The translations under genes and the position numbers were made by a program. The notes under the pieces were generated by a model. The model was not told the DNA's origin and did no database searches. It saw only the letters and a program-made list of their open reading frames with translations. Positions 1 through 8,373 of a DNA stretch of 64,000 nt are shown here, piece after piece. Origin of the DNA: Arthrobacter pityocampae (lineage in GTDB: Bacteria > Actinomycetota > Actinomycetes > Actinomycetales > Micrococcaceae); contig NZ_PRKW01000005.1 in assembly GCF_002927275.1 (NCBI RefSeq), forward strand, positions 124,001 to 188,000. The letters run 5' to 3'. The stretch's first letter is position 1, and every line of letters begins with the position of its first letter.

Positions 1-206
1 ATGAGGACGGCGCCGGGCAGGGCCCACGCCAGCCAGAGCGGCGGGAAGGAATCCCAGACGCCGGTGAGGCGCAGGACGAGCGGGACGCAGGACAGGGCCA
101 GCCAGAGAAGCGATCCGATGAGCCAGCCGAGCACCCGGACCCGTAGATACTTCGGTGACACCCTGGACCACTCGAGCCCGGACGGGTCGATCGGTTCCCT
201 ACGCAT
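1..206 (-). CDS. PH domain-containing membrane protein (3' part beyond window)
   Basis: Sixty-eight codons are visible on the minus strand, starting at an ATG that overlaps the stop of the DUF3180 gene by 8 bases. The product starts MRREPIDPSGLEW and then has a hydrophobic stretch (about residues 28-42) and another near 58-68. This matches the usual N-terminus of actinobacterial bacterial-PH (YdbS-like) membrane proteins, which lie right after DUF3180 in this gene order. The family call is inference from context and the short visible sequence. The C-terminal PH domain is outside the window. Confidence 0.6.
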   Translation of the reverse strand, partial: MRREPIDPSGLEWSRVSPKYLRVRVLGWLIGSLLWLALSCVPLVLRLTGVWDSFPPLWLAWALPGAVL

Positions 207-690
207 ATTCCCCCTCGCTCTCCCCGCCATGCGCGCCCTTGCCGTCGTCGTCGTCGGATGGGAGCCGGCAGAAGTCCTCGACCACCAATCCCACCATAAT
301 CATGACGATTCCGCCCGCCATGAGGGCCACCGATCCCCAGAGCGGCGCCACGGTGGACCGGACCGACATCAGCGCCACCTGGTCCACGAGGATCCCCGCA
401 TGCCAGCCGAGGCTCACCGCACCGGCGTAGGCGCAGGCCTGTGCGAGGACGAGGGTACGGGTGGCGAGGATCGGATCGAGGGGCCGGTCGCGCTTGCCGT
501 TGCGCCAGCGCAGCACGCGCCGGCCGAACACCAGGGTGATCGCGATGATCACCGCCGTCGTGACGAGGGACGTCAGCGGGAGGGCCGGCGTGCCGTAGCC
601 GTTGCGGGTGGCGAACCAGTTGACCAGCCAGCCGGCGAGGCCGGCCGCCAGCCCCACGAGGGCGAGCCAGCGGAACCGAAGGGTACTCAC
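199..690 (-). CDS. DUF3180 family membrane protein
   Basis: A 163-residue protein with four hydrophobic segments (about residues 7-27, 37-55, 80-98 and 117-137) and a charged tail rich in D, K and E. Length and pattern fit DUF3180, a family of unknown function found after folK in many actinobacteria. The start is GTG, six bases after the folK stop, so it is very likely cotranscribed with the folate genes. The role is unknown. The neighbouring PH-domain gene overlaps its stop, which suggests the two membrane proteins are translated together. Confidence 0.8.
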   Translation of the reverse strand: MSTLRFRWLALVGLAAGLAGWLVNWFATRNGYGTPALPLTSLVTTAVIIAITLVFGRRVLRWRNGKRDRPLDPILATRTLVLAQACAYAGAVSLGWHAGILVDQVALMSVRSTVAPLWGSVALMAGGIVMIMVGLVVEDFCRLPSDDDDGKGAHGGESEGEYA

Positions 691-696
691 GGCGTC

Positions 697-1191
697 CTAG
701 GCCCCCTCGTACGGCGTCAGGCCGGCGAGGTCCTCGGCTTCCGCAGCGAGTTCAGCCACGGGCCGCCCGCCGAGTCGGGCGCCCGCGTCCATCCACGCCC
801 AGGGCTGCAGGACGAAGGCGCGGGTCGCTGCGCGCGGGTGCGGGACGGTGAGGTTCCGGTCGTCGGAGACCCAGGTCCCGAAGGTGATGATGTCGACGTC
901 GAGCGTCCGCGGACCCCAGCGGACGGTGCGCGTGCGGTGATGCCGTTCCTCGACGGCCTGGCAGTGGGCGAGCAGCTCGTACGGGCCGAGATCCGTCTCC
1001 ACCTCGATCACCATGTTCAGGTAGTCGGGCTGGTCCGGACCGCCGACGGGTCGGGTGCGGACAACGGGCGACACCGCGTGCAGGCGGACGTGGTCCGACT
1101 CCACGAGATCGGCGACGGCGCGCACCAGGGTGTCACTGCTGGCCCCGAGATTGCTGCCAAGGGCCAGCACGGACCGCACGGTGCTGCTCAC
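697..1191 (-). CDS. folK: 2-amino-4-hydroxy-6-hydroxymethyldihydropteridine diphosphokinase
   Basis: FolK transfers pyrophosphate from ATP to 6-hydroxymethyl-dihydropterin in folate synthesis. The 164-residue product shows the family landmarks: LGSNLG near the N-terminus, the RWGPRTLDVDI segment (about residues 91-101) with the metal-binding D-x-D, and VPHPRA. The GTG start overlaps the folB stop as GTGA, so the two are translationally coupled. It is the last biosynthetic gene of the folE-folP-folB-folK run. Confidence 0.95.
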   Translation of the reverse strand: MSSTVRSVLALGSNLGASSDTLVRAVADLVESDHVRLHAVSPVVRTRPVGGPDQPDYLNMVIEVETDLGPYELLAHCQAVEERHHRTRTVRWGPRTLDVDIITFGTWVSDDRNLTVPHPRAATRAFVLQPWAWMDAGARLGGRPVAELAAEAEDLAGLTPYEGA

Positions 1192-1601
1192 GCCCGGCTC
1201 CTGCGCAGCGTCACGGCGACGTCGCCGAACGGCACCGTGATGGGGGCCTTCGGTTTGTGGACGGTGACGTCGACGGCGGCCACGGGGAACGCCACGAGTA
1301 TCGCCGCGGCGATGGTCTCCGCGAGGGCCTCGATGAGGTCGAAGGGATCGCCCCGGATGATGCCGTGCACCAGTTCGGCGACCTCCCCGTAGTGCGCGGT
1401 CCGGGCGAGGTCGTCGCTGGTCCCTGCGGCCTGCAGGTCGAGGTGGAGGGTGAGGTCCACCGCGAAGGGCTGGCCGTCGCGACGCTCGTGCTCGAAGACG
1501 CCGTGATAGCCGGTGGCGGTGATCCCCGTGAGGGAGACGGTGTCGAGGTCGCCGGATGGCGAGCCGGGCCGGCCCGGTCGCGCGGTCCCGACCGTGGTCA
1601 C
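1188..1601 (-). CDS. folB: Dihydroneopterin aldolase
   Basis: FolB cleaves 7,8-dihydroneopterin to 6-hydroxymethyl-dihydropterin and glycolaldehyde. The 137-residue protein contains GITATGYHGVFEHER, the typical N-terminal active-site segment with GYHGV and E, and the VTVHKPKAP motif with the conserved Lys. There is a short extra N-terminus of about 20 residues, rich in G, P and R. The GTG start overlaps the folP stop by 4 bases. Both its junctions in the operon overlap. Confidence 0.94.
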   Translation of the reverse strand: MTTVGTARPGRPGSPSGDLDTVSLTGITATGYHGVFEHERRDGQPFAVDLTLHLDLQAAGTSDDLARTAHYGEVAELVHGIIRGDPFDLIEALAETIAAAILVAFPVAAVDVTVHKPKAPITVPFGDVAVTLRRSRA

Positions 1602-2509
1602 GGTCGCCGGGCGGCGGCGGCCGCCACCTTGACGGCGTCGAGCGTCGCGGCCGGATCGTGGACGCGGACGCCCCAGGCGCCGGCTGCGGCGGCCAGGGTC
1701 GCGACGGCGAGCGAGGCGTGGTCGCGCTCCACGGGTGCGGCGGTCCTGCCCGCCGAGGTGAGCAGGGTCCCGAGGAACCGCTTCCGTGACGCACCCACGA
1801 GGACGCGGTGCCCCAGCCCGGTGAACGCGTCGAGGTCCTGCAGGATCGCCCAGTTCTGCTCGTCGGTCTTCGCGAAGCCCAGGCCGGGGTCGAGGATGAT
1901 CTGCCCGGCGTCGACCCCCGCCGCGACGAAGCGGTCCCGCAGGCCGGTGAGTTCGCGCACGACGTCGGCGACGACGTCGTCGTACTCCGCCAGGCCGCCC
2001 ATCGTCGCGGCGGTCCCCCGGCGGTGCGTGAGGATGTAGGGCACGCCGCGCTCGGCGATCAGCGCGGGCATTGCCTCCTCGTGACCGGCACCCGAGATGT
2101 CGTTCACGATCGCGGCGCCGGCGTCGAGGGCCTGCCGTGCGGTCTCCGCGTGCATGGTGTCGATGCTCACCAGGGCCCCGGCCTTCACGAGGGCAGCCAC
2201 GACGGGCAGGACGCGCGCCAGCTCCTCCTCGACGGGGACGTCGCGGGCGTTGGGGCGCGTGGACTCACCGCCGACGTCGATGACGTCCGCTCCGCCGTAG
2301 TGCATCCGCAGACCGTGGCCGATGGCGTCGTCCGTCGTGGCGTACCGGCCACCGTCGCTGAAGGAGTCGGGGGTGACGTTCAGGATGCCGAGGACCACGG
2401 CGCGGTCCGCGGGGAGGCCCCGGACGGTCCGGGGGACGCGGACGGGCCGGATGACGGGCAGCGGCGAGGTCGCCGGTCCGGTTCCGGGCGTTGCGGCGAG
2501 TGAATCCAT
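1598..2509 (-). CDS. folP: Dihydropteroate synthase
   Basis: FolP condenses the pterin diphosphate with p-aminobenzoate and is the sulfonamide target. The 303-residue product has the TIM-barrel signatures ILNVTPDSFSDGG, DVGGESTRP, the DPGLGFAKT segment and VGASRKRFLG. The ATG at 2509 was chosen because it lies 11 bases after the folE stop and leaves a short 30-residue lead before the barrel; longer starts would run into folE. It sits between folE and folB in the operon. Confidence 0.95.
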   Translation of the reverse strand: MDSLAATPGTGPATSPLPVIRPVRVPRTVRGLPADRAVVLGILNVTPDSFSDGGRYATTDDAIGHGLRMHYGGADVIDVGGESTRPNARDVPVEEELARVLPVVAALVKAGALVSIDTMHAETARQALDAGAAIVNDISGAGHEEAMPALIAERGVPYILTHRRGTAATMGGLAEYDDVVADVVRELTGLRDRFVAAGVDAGQIILDPGLGFAKTDEQNWAILQDLDAFTGLGHRVLVGASRKRFLGTLLTSAGRTAAPVERDHASLAVATLAAAAGAWGVRVHDPAATLDAVKVAAAAARRP

Positions 2510-2520
2510 GCGGGACGGTC

Positions 2521-3138
2521 CTACCTTCCGAGTATGAGGCTCATGGCCTCGGCGCGCGTCGCCGTCTCGCGGAGCTGGCCGCGGACGGCCGACGTGACGG
2601 TTTTGGCGCCGGGCTTGCGCACCCCGCGCATCGACATGCACATGTGCTCGCACTCGATGACGACGATCGCGCCCTTGGGTTTCAGGTGTTCCATCATCGC
2701 ATCAACGATCTGGCTGGTCAGCCTCTCCTGGATCTGCGGGCGCCGCGCGTAGACCTCGACGAGCCGGGCGAGCTTGCTCAGGCCCGTGACGCGCCCCTCC
2801 TCGGAGGGGATGTAGCCGACGTGCGCGGTCCCGTGGAACGGCACCAGGTGGTGTTCGCAGGTGGAGTAGAAGGGGATGTCCTTCACCAGGACGAGCTCCT
2901 GGTGGCCGATGTCGAAGGAGGTCGAGAGCACCTCCCCCGCATCCTGGTGGAGCCCCGCGAACATCTCCGCGTAGGCCTTCGCCACGCGCTTGGGGGTGTC
3001 GAGCAGCCCGTCGCGCCCGGGGTCCTCGCCGATGGCCTCCAAGATCTCCCGGACCGCCCGCTCGATGCGGAGCAGGTCGACGGGCGATCCGGTGGCGACC
3101 AGTACTGCATCCACTACTTCGTCATCGAAATCTGTCAC
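2521..3138 (-). CDS. folE: GTP cyclohydrolase I
   Basis: FolE opens GTP to form 7,8-dihydroneopterin triphosphate, the first step of folate synthesis. The 205-residue product has the zinc-binding [10 protein letters not shown] motif and the second Cys in [10 protein letters not shown], plus [20 protein letters not shown], all diagnostic. The start is GTG. It follows ftsH by 75 bases on the same strand, the usual actinobacterial ftsH-folE junction, and precedes folP. Confidence 0.96.
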   Translation of the reverse strand: MTDFDDEVVDAVLVATGSPVDLLRIERAVREILEAIGEDPGRDGLLDTPKRVAKAYAEMFAGLHQDAGEVLSTSFDIGHQELVLVKDIPFYSTCEHHLVPFHGTAHVGYIPSEEGRVTGLSKLARLVEVYARRPQIQERLTSQIVDAMMEHLKPKGAIVVIECEHMCMSMRGVRKPGAKTVTSAVRGQLRETATRAEAMSLILGR

Positions 3139-3213
3139 GGCTCTTCCCTTCGATCTGGAATGCGTCGCCGTCGGCCCTCCGGCCGGGGGCGTTCCTCTGC
3201 GGGACCGGACGTC

Positions 3214-5301
3214 CTAGCGGTCCGTACTCTCCGTGCTGTCCGTGCCGCCCCCGGCGCTCCGCGACCCGTTCTCCGACGCCTCGGGCGTCGGCAGGTCCGA
3301 TTCATGCACGTCGAAGTCGTTGGGGAGGTTGGCGTGGGCGATCTGGTCCTGGGGCGCCACGGTCTCCGGGGCGGGCTGACCGCCCTCGAGGGCCTCCGCG
3401 CGTTCCCTGCGCGAGGTGACCGGCGGCAGCGAGTGTACGGGGCGCGTCTGCTTCGACAGCCAGACCTCCCGCAGCTCGCGCTTGCGGACGTGGGTGAAGA
3501 CCTCGGCGATCTCGGCCTGGTTGAGCGTCTCGCGCTCCAGGAGCTCCAGGGCGAGACGGTCCAGGACGTCGCGGTTCTCCGTGAGGATCTGGTAGGCCTC
3601 GTCGTGGGCATTGTCGATCAGACGGCGCACCTCCTCGTCGACCACCAGGGCGAGCTGGTCGGAGTAGTCGCGGTCGCTGCCCATATCGCGTCCGAGGAAC
3701 GGCTCACCGGCGCCCTGGCCCAGCTTCACCGCGCCGATGCGCTCGCTCATCCCGTACTGGGTGACCATCTTGCGTGCCGTCCCGGTGGCCTTCTCGATGT
3801 CGTTCGAGGCGCCCGTGGAGGGGTCGTGGAACACGATCTCCTCGGCGACCCGGCCGCCCATCGCGTAGGCGAGCTGGTCGAGGAGCTCGTTGCGGGTCAC
3901 GGAGTACTTGTCATCGCTGGGCATCACCATGGTGTAGCCCAGCGCGCGTCCGCGCGGCAGGATGGTCACCTTGGTGACCGGGTCCGTGTTCCGCAGGGCC
4001 GCGGCGACGAGGGCGTGGCCGCCCTCGTGGTAGGCCGTGATCTTCCGCTCGAGTTCCTTCATGAGCCGGCTGCGCTTCTGCGGGCCGGCGATCACGCGGT
4101 CGATCGCCTCGTCGAGCGCGCGGTCGTCGATGAGCTGGGCGTTGGAGCGGGCGGTGAGGAGCGCCGCCTCGTTGAGGACGTTCGCGAGATCTGCACCGGT
4201 GAAGCCCGGGGTTTTCTTGGCGACGCCCCGCAGGTCCACGCCGCCGGCCATCGGCTTGCCCTTGGAGTGCACGGTGAGGATGTGCTCGCGTCCCCTCATG
4301 TCCGGGGCCTCGACGCCGATCTGGCGGTCGAAGCGGCCCGGGCGCAGGAGCGCGGGGTCGAGGACGTCGGGGCGGTTGGTCGCCGCGATGAGGATGACGT
4401 TGGTGTTCGCGTCGAAGCCGTCCATCTCGACGAGCAGCTGGTTGAGGGTCTGCTCCCGCTCGTCGTTGCCGCCGCCCACACCGGCACCGCGGTGACGTCC
4501 GACGGCGTCGATCTCGTCCACGAAGATGATCGCGGGGGCGTTGTTCTTGGCCTGCTCGAAGAGGTCCCGGACGCGGGACGCGCCGACACCGACGAACATC
4601 TCGACGAAGTCGGAGCCCGAGATCGAGTAGAACGGCACGCCGGCCTCCCCGGCGACCGCACGGGCGAGGAGGGTCTTGCCGGTCCCGGGAGGGCCGTAGA
4701 GCAGCACGCCCTTGGGGATCTTGGCCCCGAGGGCCTGGAACTTCGCGGGCTCCTGGAGGAACTCCTTGATCTCGAGCAGTTCCTCGACCGCCTCGTCCGC
4801 GCCGGCGACGTCGTTGAACGTGACCTGGGGCATGTCCTTGGTGATGAGCTTGGCCTTGGACTTGCCGAACTGCATGACCTTGGAGCCGCCACCCTGCATG
4901 CGGGAGAGGAGGAACCAGAAGATGACACCGAGGATGAGGATCGGGAAGATCAGGCCGGCGAGGCTGAGGAGCCAGTTGCTCTCAGCGGGCTGGTCGGTGA
5001 AGCCGTCGGTGTCGGAGGCGTCGATCGCAGCTACCACGCCTTCGGCGCGGGCCGTGCTGTAGAAGAACTGGACGCTCTTGCCCATGTCCTCGTAGTCGTT
5101 GCGGAGGGTGAGGTCCACGCGCTGTTCGCCGTCGTAGATCTTGGCCTGGGCGACCTGGTTATCTTCGAGGAGCCGGAGCCCGACGTTCGTGTCGACGCGC
5201 GAGCTGCCCGTGCCGAACAGGCTCGGCAGGACCAGCAGGAGCGCCACGACGGCCAGGACGATCCAGAAAATGGGCCCCTTGAAGATGTTCTTGAATTTCA
5301 T
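3214..5301 (-). CDS. ftsH: ATP-dependent zinc metalloprotease FtsH
   Basis: FtsH is a membrane-anchored AAA+ protease that degrades misfolded membrane proteins and regulators. The 695-residue product has two membrane segments (about 10-30 and 112-133) around an extracytoplasmic loop. It has a Walker A GPPGTGKT (about 203-210), a Walker B with VDEID, the second region of homology ending [10 protein letters not shown], and the zinc motif HEGGH near residue 425. The C-terminal tail is long, acidic and low-complexity, as is common in actinobacteria. It lies between hpt and folE. Translation initiation looks unusual: the only good Shine-Dalgarno sequence is separated from the ATG by a hairpin (separate entry). 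Confidence 0.97.
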   Translation of the reverse strand: MKFKNIFKGPIFWIVLAVVALLLVLPSLFGTGSSRVDTNVGLRLLEDNQVAQAKIYDGEQRVDLTLRNDYEDMGKSVQFFYSTARAEGVVAAIDASDTDGFTDQPAESNWLLSLAGLIFPILILGVIFWFLLSRMQGGGSKVMQFGKSKAKLITKDMPQVTFNDVAGADEAVEELLEIKEFLQEPAKFQALGAKIPKGVLLYGPPGTGKTLLARAVAGEAGVPFYSISGSDFVEMFVGVGASRVRDLFEQAKNNAPAIIFVDEIDAVGRHRGAGVGGGNDEREQTLNQLLVEMDGFDANTNVILIAATNRPDVLDPALLRPGRFDRQIGVEAPDMRGREHILTVHSKGKPMAGGVDLRGVAKKTPGFTGADLANVLNEAALLTARSNAQLIDDRALDEAIDRVIAGPQKRSRLMKELERKITAYHEGGHALVAAALRNTDPVTKVTILPRGRALGYTMVMPSDDKYSVTRNELLDQLAYAMGGRVAEEIVFHDPSTGASNDIEKATGTARKMVTQYGMSERIGAVKLGQGAGEPFLGRDMGSDRDYSDQLALVVDEEVRRLIDNAHDEAYQILTENRDVLDRLALELLERETLNQAEIAEVFTHVRKRELREVWLSKQTRPVHSLPPVTSRRERAEALEGGQPAPETVAPQDQIAHANLPNDFDVHESDLPTPEASENGSRSAGGGTDSTESTDR

Positions 5302-5332
5302 TCGTCTCAGGGCGGCAAGCCCTGTCCCTCCT
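5302..5332 (-). promoter_or_regulatory. ftsH leader: Shine-Dalgarno and AUG separated by a hairpin
   Basis: On the minus strand AGGAGGG (5326-5332) is followed by a perfect 6-bp inverted repeat, CAGGGC-TTGCC-GCCCTG (5308-5324), and then by the ftsH ATG at 5301. The linear SD-AUG distance is about 24 bases. If the hairpin forms it falls to about 8. The repeat is seen directly; its use in initiation is inference. Confidence 0.45.
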
Positions 5333-5471
5333 GCTGATGCAAGTAAAAATGTGCGGGCGCACTGCCGAGCAGGTGTCCCCTGAGCACCTCAACATATACA
5401 CCGTCCGCTATTGTGCACGCGCGGATCAGGGCAATAGTTCCCTCCTGGCGTAGCGGCAGCGGGGCGGGGTC

Positions 5472-6023
5472 CTACTCGTAGACGTGCGGCGCCAGGGTGC
5501 CGATGAAGTCGAGGTTGCGGTACTTCTCCGCGAAGTCGAGGCCGTAGCCGACCACGAACTCGTTAGGGATGTCATAGCCCACGTACTTCACGTCGATCTC
5601 GACCTTCGCGGCCTCGGGCTTCCGCAGGAGGGTGCAGATCTCCACCGACGCGGGACCGCGGGACAGGAGGTTGGCCTTGAGCCAGGAGAGCGTGAGGCCG
5701 GAGTCGATGATGTCCTCGGCGATCAGGACGTGCTTGCCCATGAGGTCGGTCTCGAGGTCCTTGAGGATCCGCACGACGCCGGAGGACTGCGTGCCCGACC
5801 CGTAGGAGGACACCGCCATCCAGTCCATCGTGATGTGGGAGTTCAGGGCCCGCGCGAGGTCGGCCATCACCATCACCGCACCCTTGAGCACACCCACCAG
5901 GAGGATGTCCCGGCCCTGGTAGTCGGCATCGATCTGCTCCGCGAGCTCGTTGATCCGCTGCTGGATCTCCTCCCGGGTGTAGAGGACGTGCTTGAGGTCT
6001 GCCTGGACGTCGTTCGAATCCAC
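5472..6023 (-). CDS. hpt: Hypoxanthine phosphoribosyltransferase
   Basis: A purine-salvage enzyme that joins hypoxanthine or guanine to PRPP. The 183-residue product has the PRPP loop VLIAEDIIDSGLTL and the flexible-loop region MDWMAVSSYGSGTQSSG. It ends with the base-binding region YVGYDIPNEFVVGYGLDFAEKYR. Length is standard. The GTG start is three bases after the tilS stop, and ftsH follows 170 bases further on. tilS-hpt-ftsH is a widely conserved order. Confidence 0.95.
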   Translation of the reverse strand: MDSNDVQADLKHVLYTREEIQQRINELAEQIDADYQGRDILLVGVLKGAVMVMADLARALNSHITMDWMAVSSYGSGTQSSGVVRILKDLETDLMGKHVLIAEDIIDSGLTLSWLKANLLSRGPASVEICTLLRKPEAAKVEIDVKYVGYDIPNEFVVGYGLDFAEKYRNLDFIGTLAPHVYE

Positions 6024-6026
6024 CGA

Positions 6027-7154
6027 TTACTCCTGGATTGGCCGGCGGAGCTGCTGCCCGCCGGGACCGTTGCTGCTGCCATTGTTCCGTAGAACAAGAC
6101 TGCCATAGCTTGGTTGTCCCCGAAGAACCGATCGTCCCCGCACCTGGCGGTGCACGCTCACCTTCCCGCCGAGCTGCACCGGGCCGGCCGAGCCCTTCCG
6201 GTCCAGCAGCGACTCCGCGGCGCGGAGACGCTCGAAGCTCGGCTGGAACGCGCCGAGCTCGAGGGCGGCGAGCGCGAGGACGCGCTGGCGGAGCGCCGCG
6301 GGCAGCGACCGCAGGCCGTCCTCCGGCAGGAGCACCGTCCCGTCGTCGCCCTCGGTGCGCAGCGAGGCGTACGCTTCGGCGCTCAGCTGCTCGAGGAGGT
6401 CGGCGTCCTGCCCGAGGATGCGCGCGGTGCGCGCGAGCGCACGGGCGATGCCCGGTCCCAGCCGGTCCTCGAGGAACGGCAGGACCTCGCCCCGGACGCG
6501 GGAGCGCGCATAGGACGGGTCGAGGTTGGTGGGGTCGTGCCACGGGTCGAGGCCGTAGAAGGCGCAGATCGCCTCGGTGTCGGCCCGGCGCAGGTCGAGG
6601 AACGGCCGGAGGTAGGGTCCGCGGCTCTCCGGCATGCCCGCCAGGGAGCGGGTGCCGGACCCGCGGGCGAGGCCCAGCAGCACCTGCTCCGCCTGGTCGT
6701 CGAGCGTGTGGCCGAGCAGCACGGCGACGGCCCCGAGCCGGGAGGCGGCGTCGTCGAGCGCGGCATAGCGGGCGCCGCGGGCGGCGGCCTCCGGACCCAT
6801 GCCGTCGCGCTCCACCGTGACGCGGTGCACCTCGACCGGGTCGAGTCCGAGGTCCCGGGCGGCAGCGGCGGCCCGCCCGGCCGTCCCGGCGCTGCCGGCC
6901 TGCAGCCCGTGGTCGACGACGACCGCGCCCACGCGGCACCGCCCGGTGTGCGCGAGGTGCGCCGCGACGGCGGCGAGGGCCAGCGAGTCCGGGCCGCCGC
7001 TGCACGCGACGAGGACGAGCGGCAGGTCCGTGGGATCAGCCGGCGTCCCACGCTCCCCTGCCCCGGCCGGATCCGCGAGGAGGCCCTCGAGGCTCGCGGC
7101 GAGGAGGTTGCGCGCGGTGCCGACCGCCGGGAGCAGGCGGGGGCGCCTAGCCAT
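6027..7154 (-). CDS. tilS: tRNA(Ile)-lysidine synthase
   Basis: TilS modifies C34 of tRNA-Ile(CAU) to lysidine so that it reads AUA. The 375-residue protein carries the PP-loop ATPase motif ACSGGPDSLALA near residue 50 and the conserved LGHTLDDQAEQVLLGLARGSG and GMPESRG segments. The N-terminus has about 35 extra residues before the catalytic domain. Its ATG overlaps the upstream zincin-like gene by 8 bases, and hpt follows after three bases. Confidence 0.94.
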   Translation of the reverse strand: MARRPRLLPAVGTARNLLAASLEGLLADPAGAGERGTPADPTDLPLVLVACSGGPDSLALAAVAAHLAHTGRCRVGAVVVDHGLQAGSAGTAGRAAAAARDLGLDPVEVHRVTVERDGMGPEAAARGARYAALDDAASRLGAVAVLLGHTLDDQAEQVLLGLARGSGTRSLAGMPESRGPYLRPFLDLRRADTEAICAFYGLDPWHDPTNLDPSYARSRVRGEVLPFLEDRLGPGIARALARTARILGQDADLLEQLSAEAYASLRTEGDDGTVLLPEDGLRSLPAALRQRVLALAALELGAFQPSFERLRAAESLLDRKGSAGPVQLGGKVSVHRQVRGRSVLRGQPSYGSLVLRNNGSSNGPGGQQLRRPIQE

Positions 7155-8301
7155 GACGGCGCAGGCTCATCCTGTCGATCCACTCGTCGGGGGCGTGGAT
7201 CTCCCGCTCGGTGGGCAGGTGCGACGCCGCCTCCCACACGGCGTTGAAGCCTTCCATCCCGGTCTGGCTGACGACCCTCCGCACGAACTTGGCGCCGTCG
7301 TTGTACTGGCGCATCTTCGCGTCCAGGCCCATCAGCTGCCGGAGGAGCTTCTCGAGGGGCCCGCGGGACGCGCCGCGGGCGTTGAAGCGCCGGCGGATGG
7401 TCTTGACGGAGGGCACGATGCTGCCGTCCACGCCGTCCATCACGACGTTCGCGTGGCCCTCGAGCAGGCTCATGACGGCGGTGAGATGGGACAGCAGGGC
7501 TTTGTCCTCCGGGGCCTGCAGGAGGGAGAGGACGCCCCCGGGCCGCGCCGGCACGCCGTCGGACGCCGCGCCCTGCGGGGCCGCGGCCGCACCGCCGGGG
7601 CGGGCCCTGGGTGCGGTGATGTTCCTGACGGCGGCGCCGAGCCGTTCGGAGAGCGTGTCCGCCTGGTCCATCAGGCCGGAGGTGAGCTGCCCGATGTGGC
7701 TGGTCATGTGGTCCTTGAGCCAGGGTGCCGCCGCGAACTGCACCCGGTGCGTCTGCTCGTGGAGGCAGACCCAGAGCCGGAAGTCGGACGGGTCTACGTT
7801 CAGCTCCCGCTCCACCGAGATGATGTTCGGCGCCACGAGCAGGAGCCGGCCGCCCAGCCCGTTGCGGGCGGGCGCGAACGGGTCGTACTGGCCGAGGACC
7901 TTGCTGGAGAGGAACGCGAGGATCGCGCCGAGCTGCGCCCCCGTCACGGTCCCGCCGAGGGTCAGCGACGCGGACTTCAGCACCTCGGGCTTCGTGGCGG
8001 CGAGCTGGTCCAGCGCGGGCTCCATGAGGGCGCGGAAGCTCTGCGTGTTGGCCCGGGACCAGGAGGCGCGGTCCACGACCAGCAGTTCGGAGTCCCGCAG
8101 GTCTCGGGCGGCGTCGAGCCGCGAGATCGCGTGGACGTGGTCCACGGACACGCCCGCGAGGTGACGGATGTTCCCGACCGCGCGGTCGATGTCGGCCGGT
8201 GTCATGGTGGGCCCGGCCGGCGTCAGGGAGGCGGCCGTGGAGGCCGCGACATCCCAGTTGACGAGCTGCGGGCGGGGCGTGGCTGACTCGTTCCTGGACA
8301 T
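7147..8301 (-). CDS. Zincin-like metalloprotease, DUF2342 family
   Basis: A 384-residue protein with the zinc-protease motif HEQTH in WVCLHEQTHRVQF (about residues 178-190). The family (DUF2342, sometimes labelled F420-biosynthesis associated) sits before tilS in many actinobacteria. There is no signal peptide or membrane segment, so it is probably cytoplasmic. A Gly/Ala/Pro-rich stretch (about 225-248) interrupts the fold. Peptidase activity is expected from the motif but the substrate is unknown. It overlaps tilS by 8 bases, indicating one operon. Confidence 0.82.
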   Translation of the reverse strand: MSRNESATPRPQLVNWDVAASTAASLTPAGPTMTPADIDRAVGNIRHLAGVSVDHVHAISRLDAARDLRDSELLVVDRASWSRANTQSFRALMEPALDQLAATKPEVLKSASLTLGGTVTGAQLGAILAFLSSKVLGQYDPFAPARNGLGGRLLLVAPNIISVERELNVDPSDFRLWVCLHEQTHRVQFAAAPWLKDHMTSHIGQLTSGLMDQADTLSERLGAAVRNITAPRARPGGAAAAPQGAASDGVPARPGGVLSLLQAPEDKALLSHLTAVMSLLEGHANVVMDGVDGSIVPSVKTIRRRFNARGASRGPLEKLLRQLMGLDAKMRQYNDGAKFVRRVVSQTGMEGFNAVWEAASHLPTEREIHAPDEWIDRMSLRRHG

Positions 8302-8373
8302 GCGCCTATTCGATCACATCCCGCGGCTCCCGGGGGCGGGCGCGCCCCCTCCTCCTCGCCGGGGCCGGGGGAC

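Noticed and set aside
2491-5337. 948-codon plus-strand frame opposite folE and ftsH
   Set aside because: It is antisense to clearly recognisable FolE and FtsH; long antisense frames are expected at this GC content.
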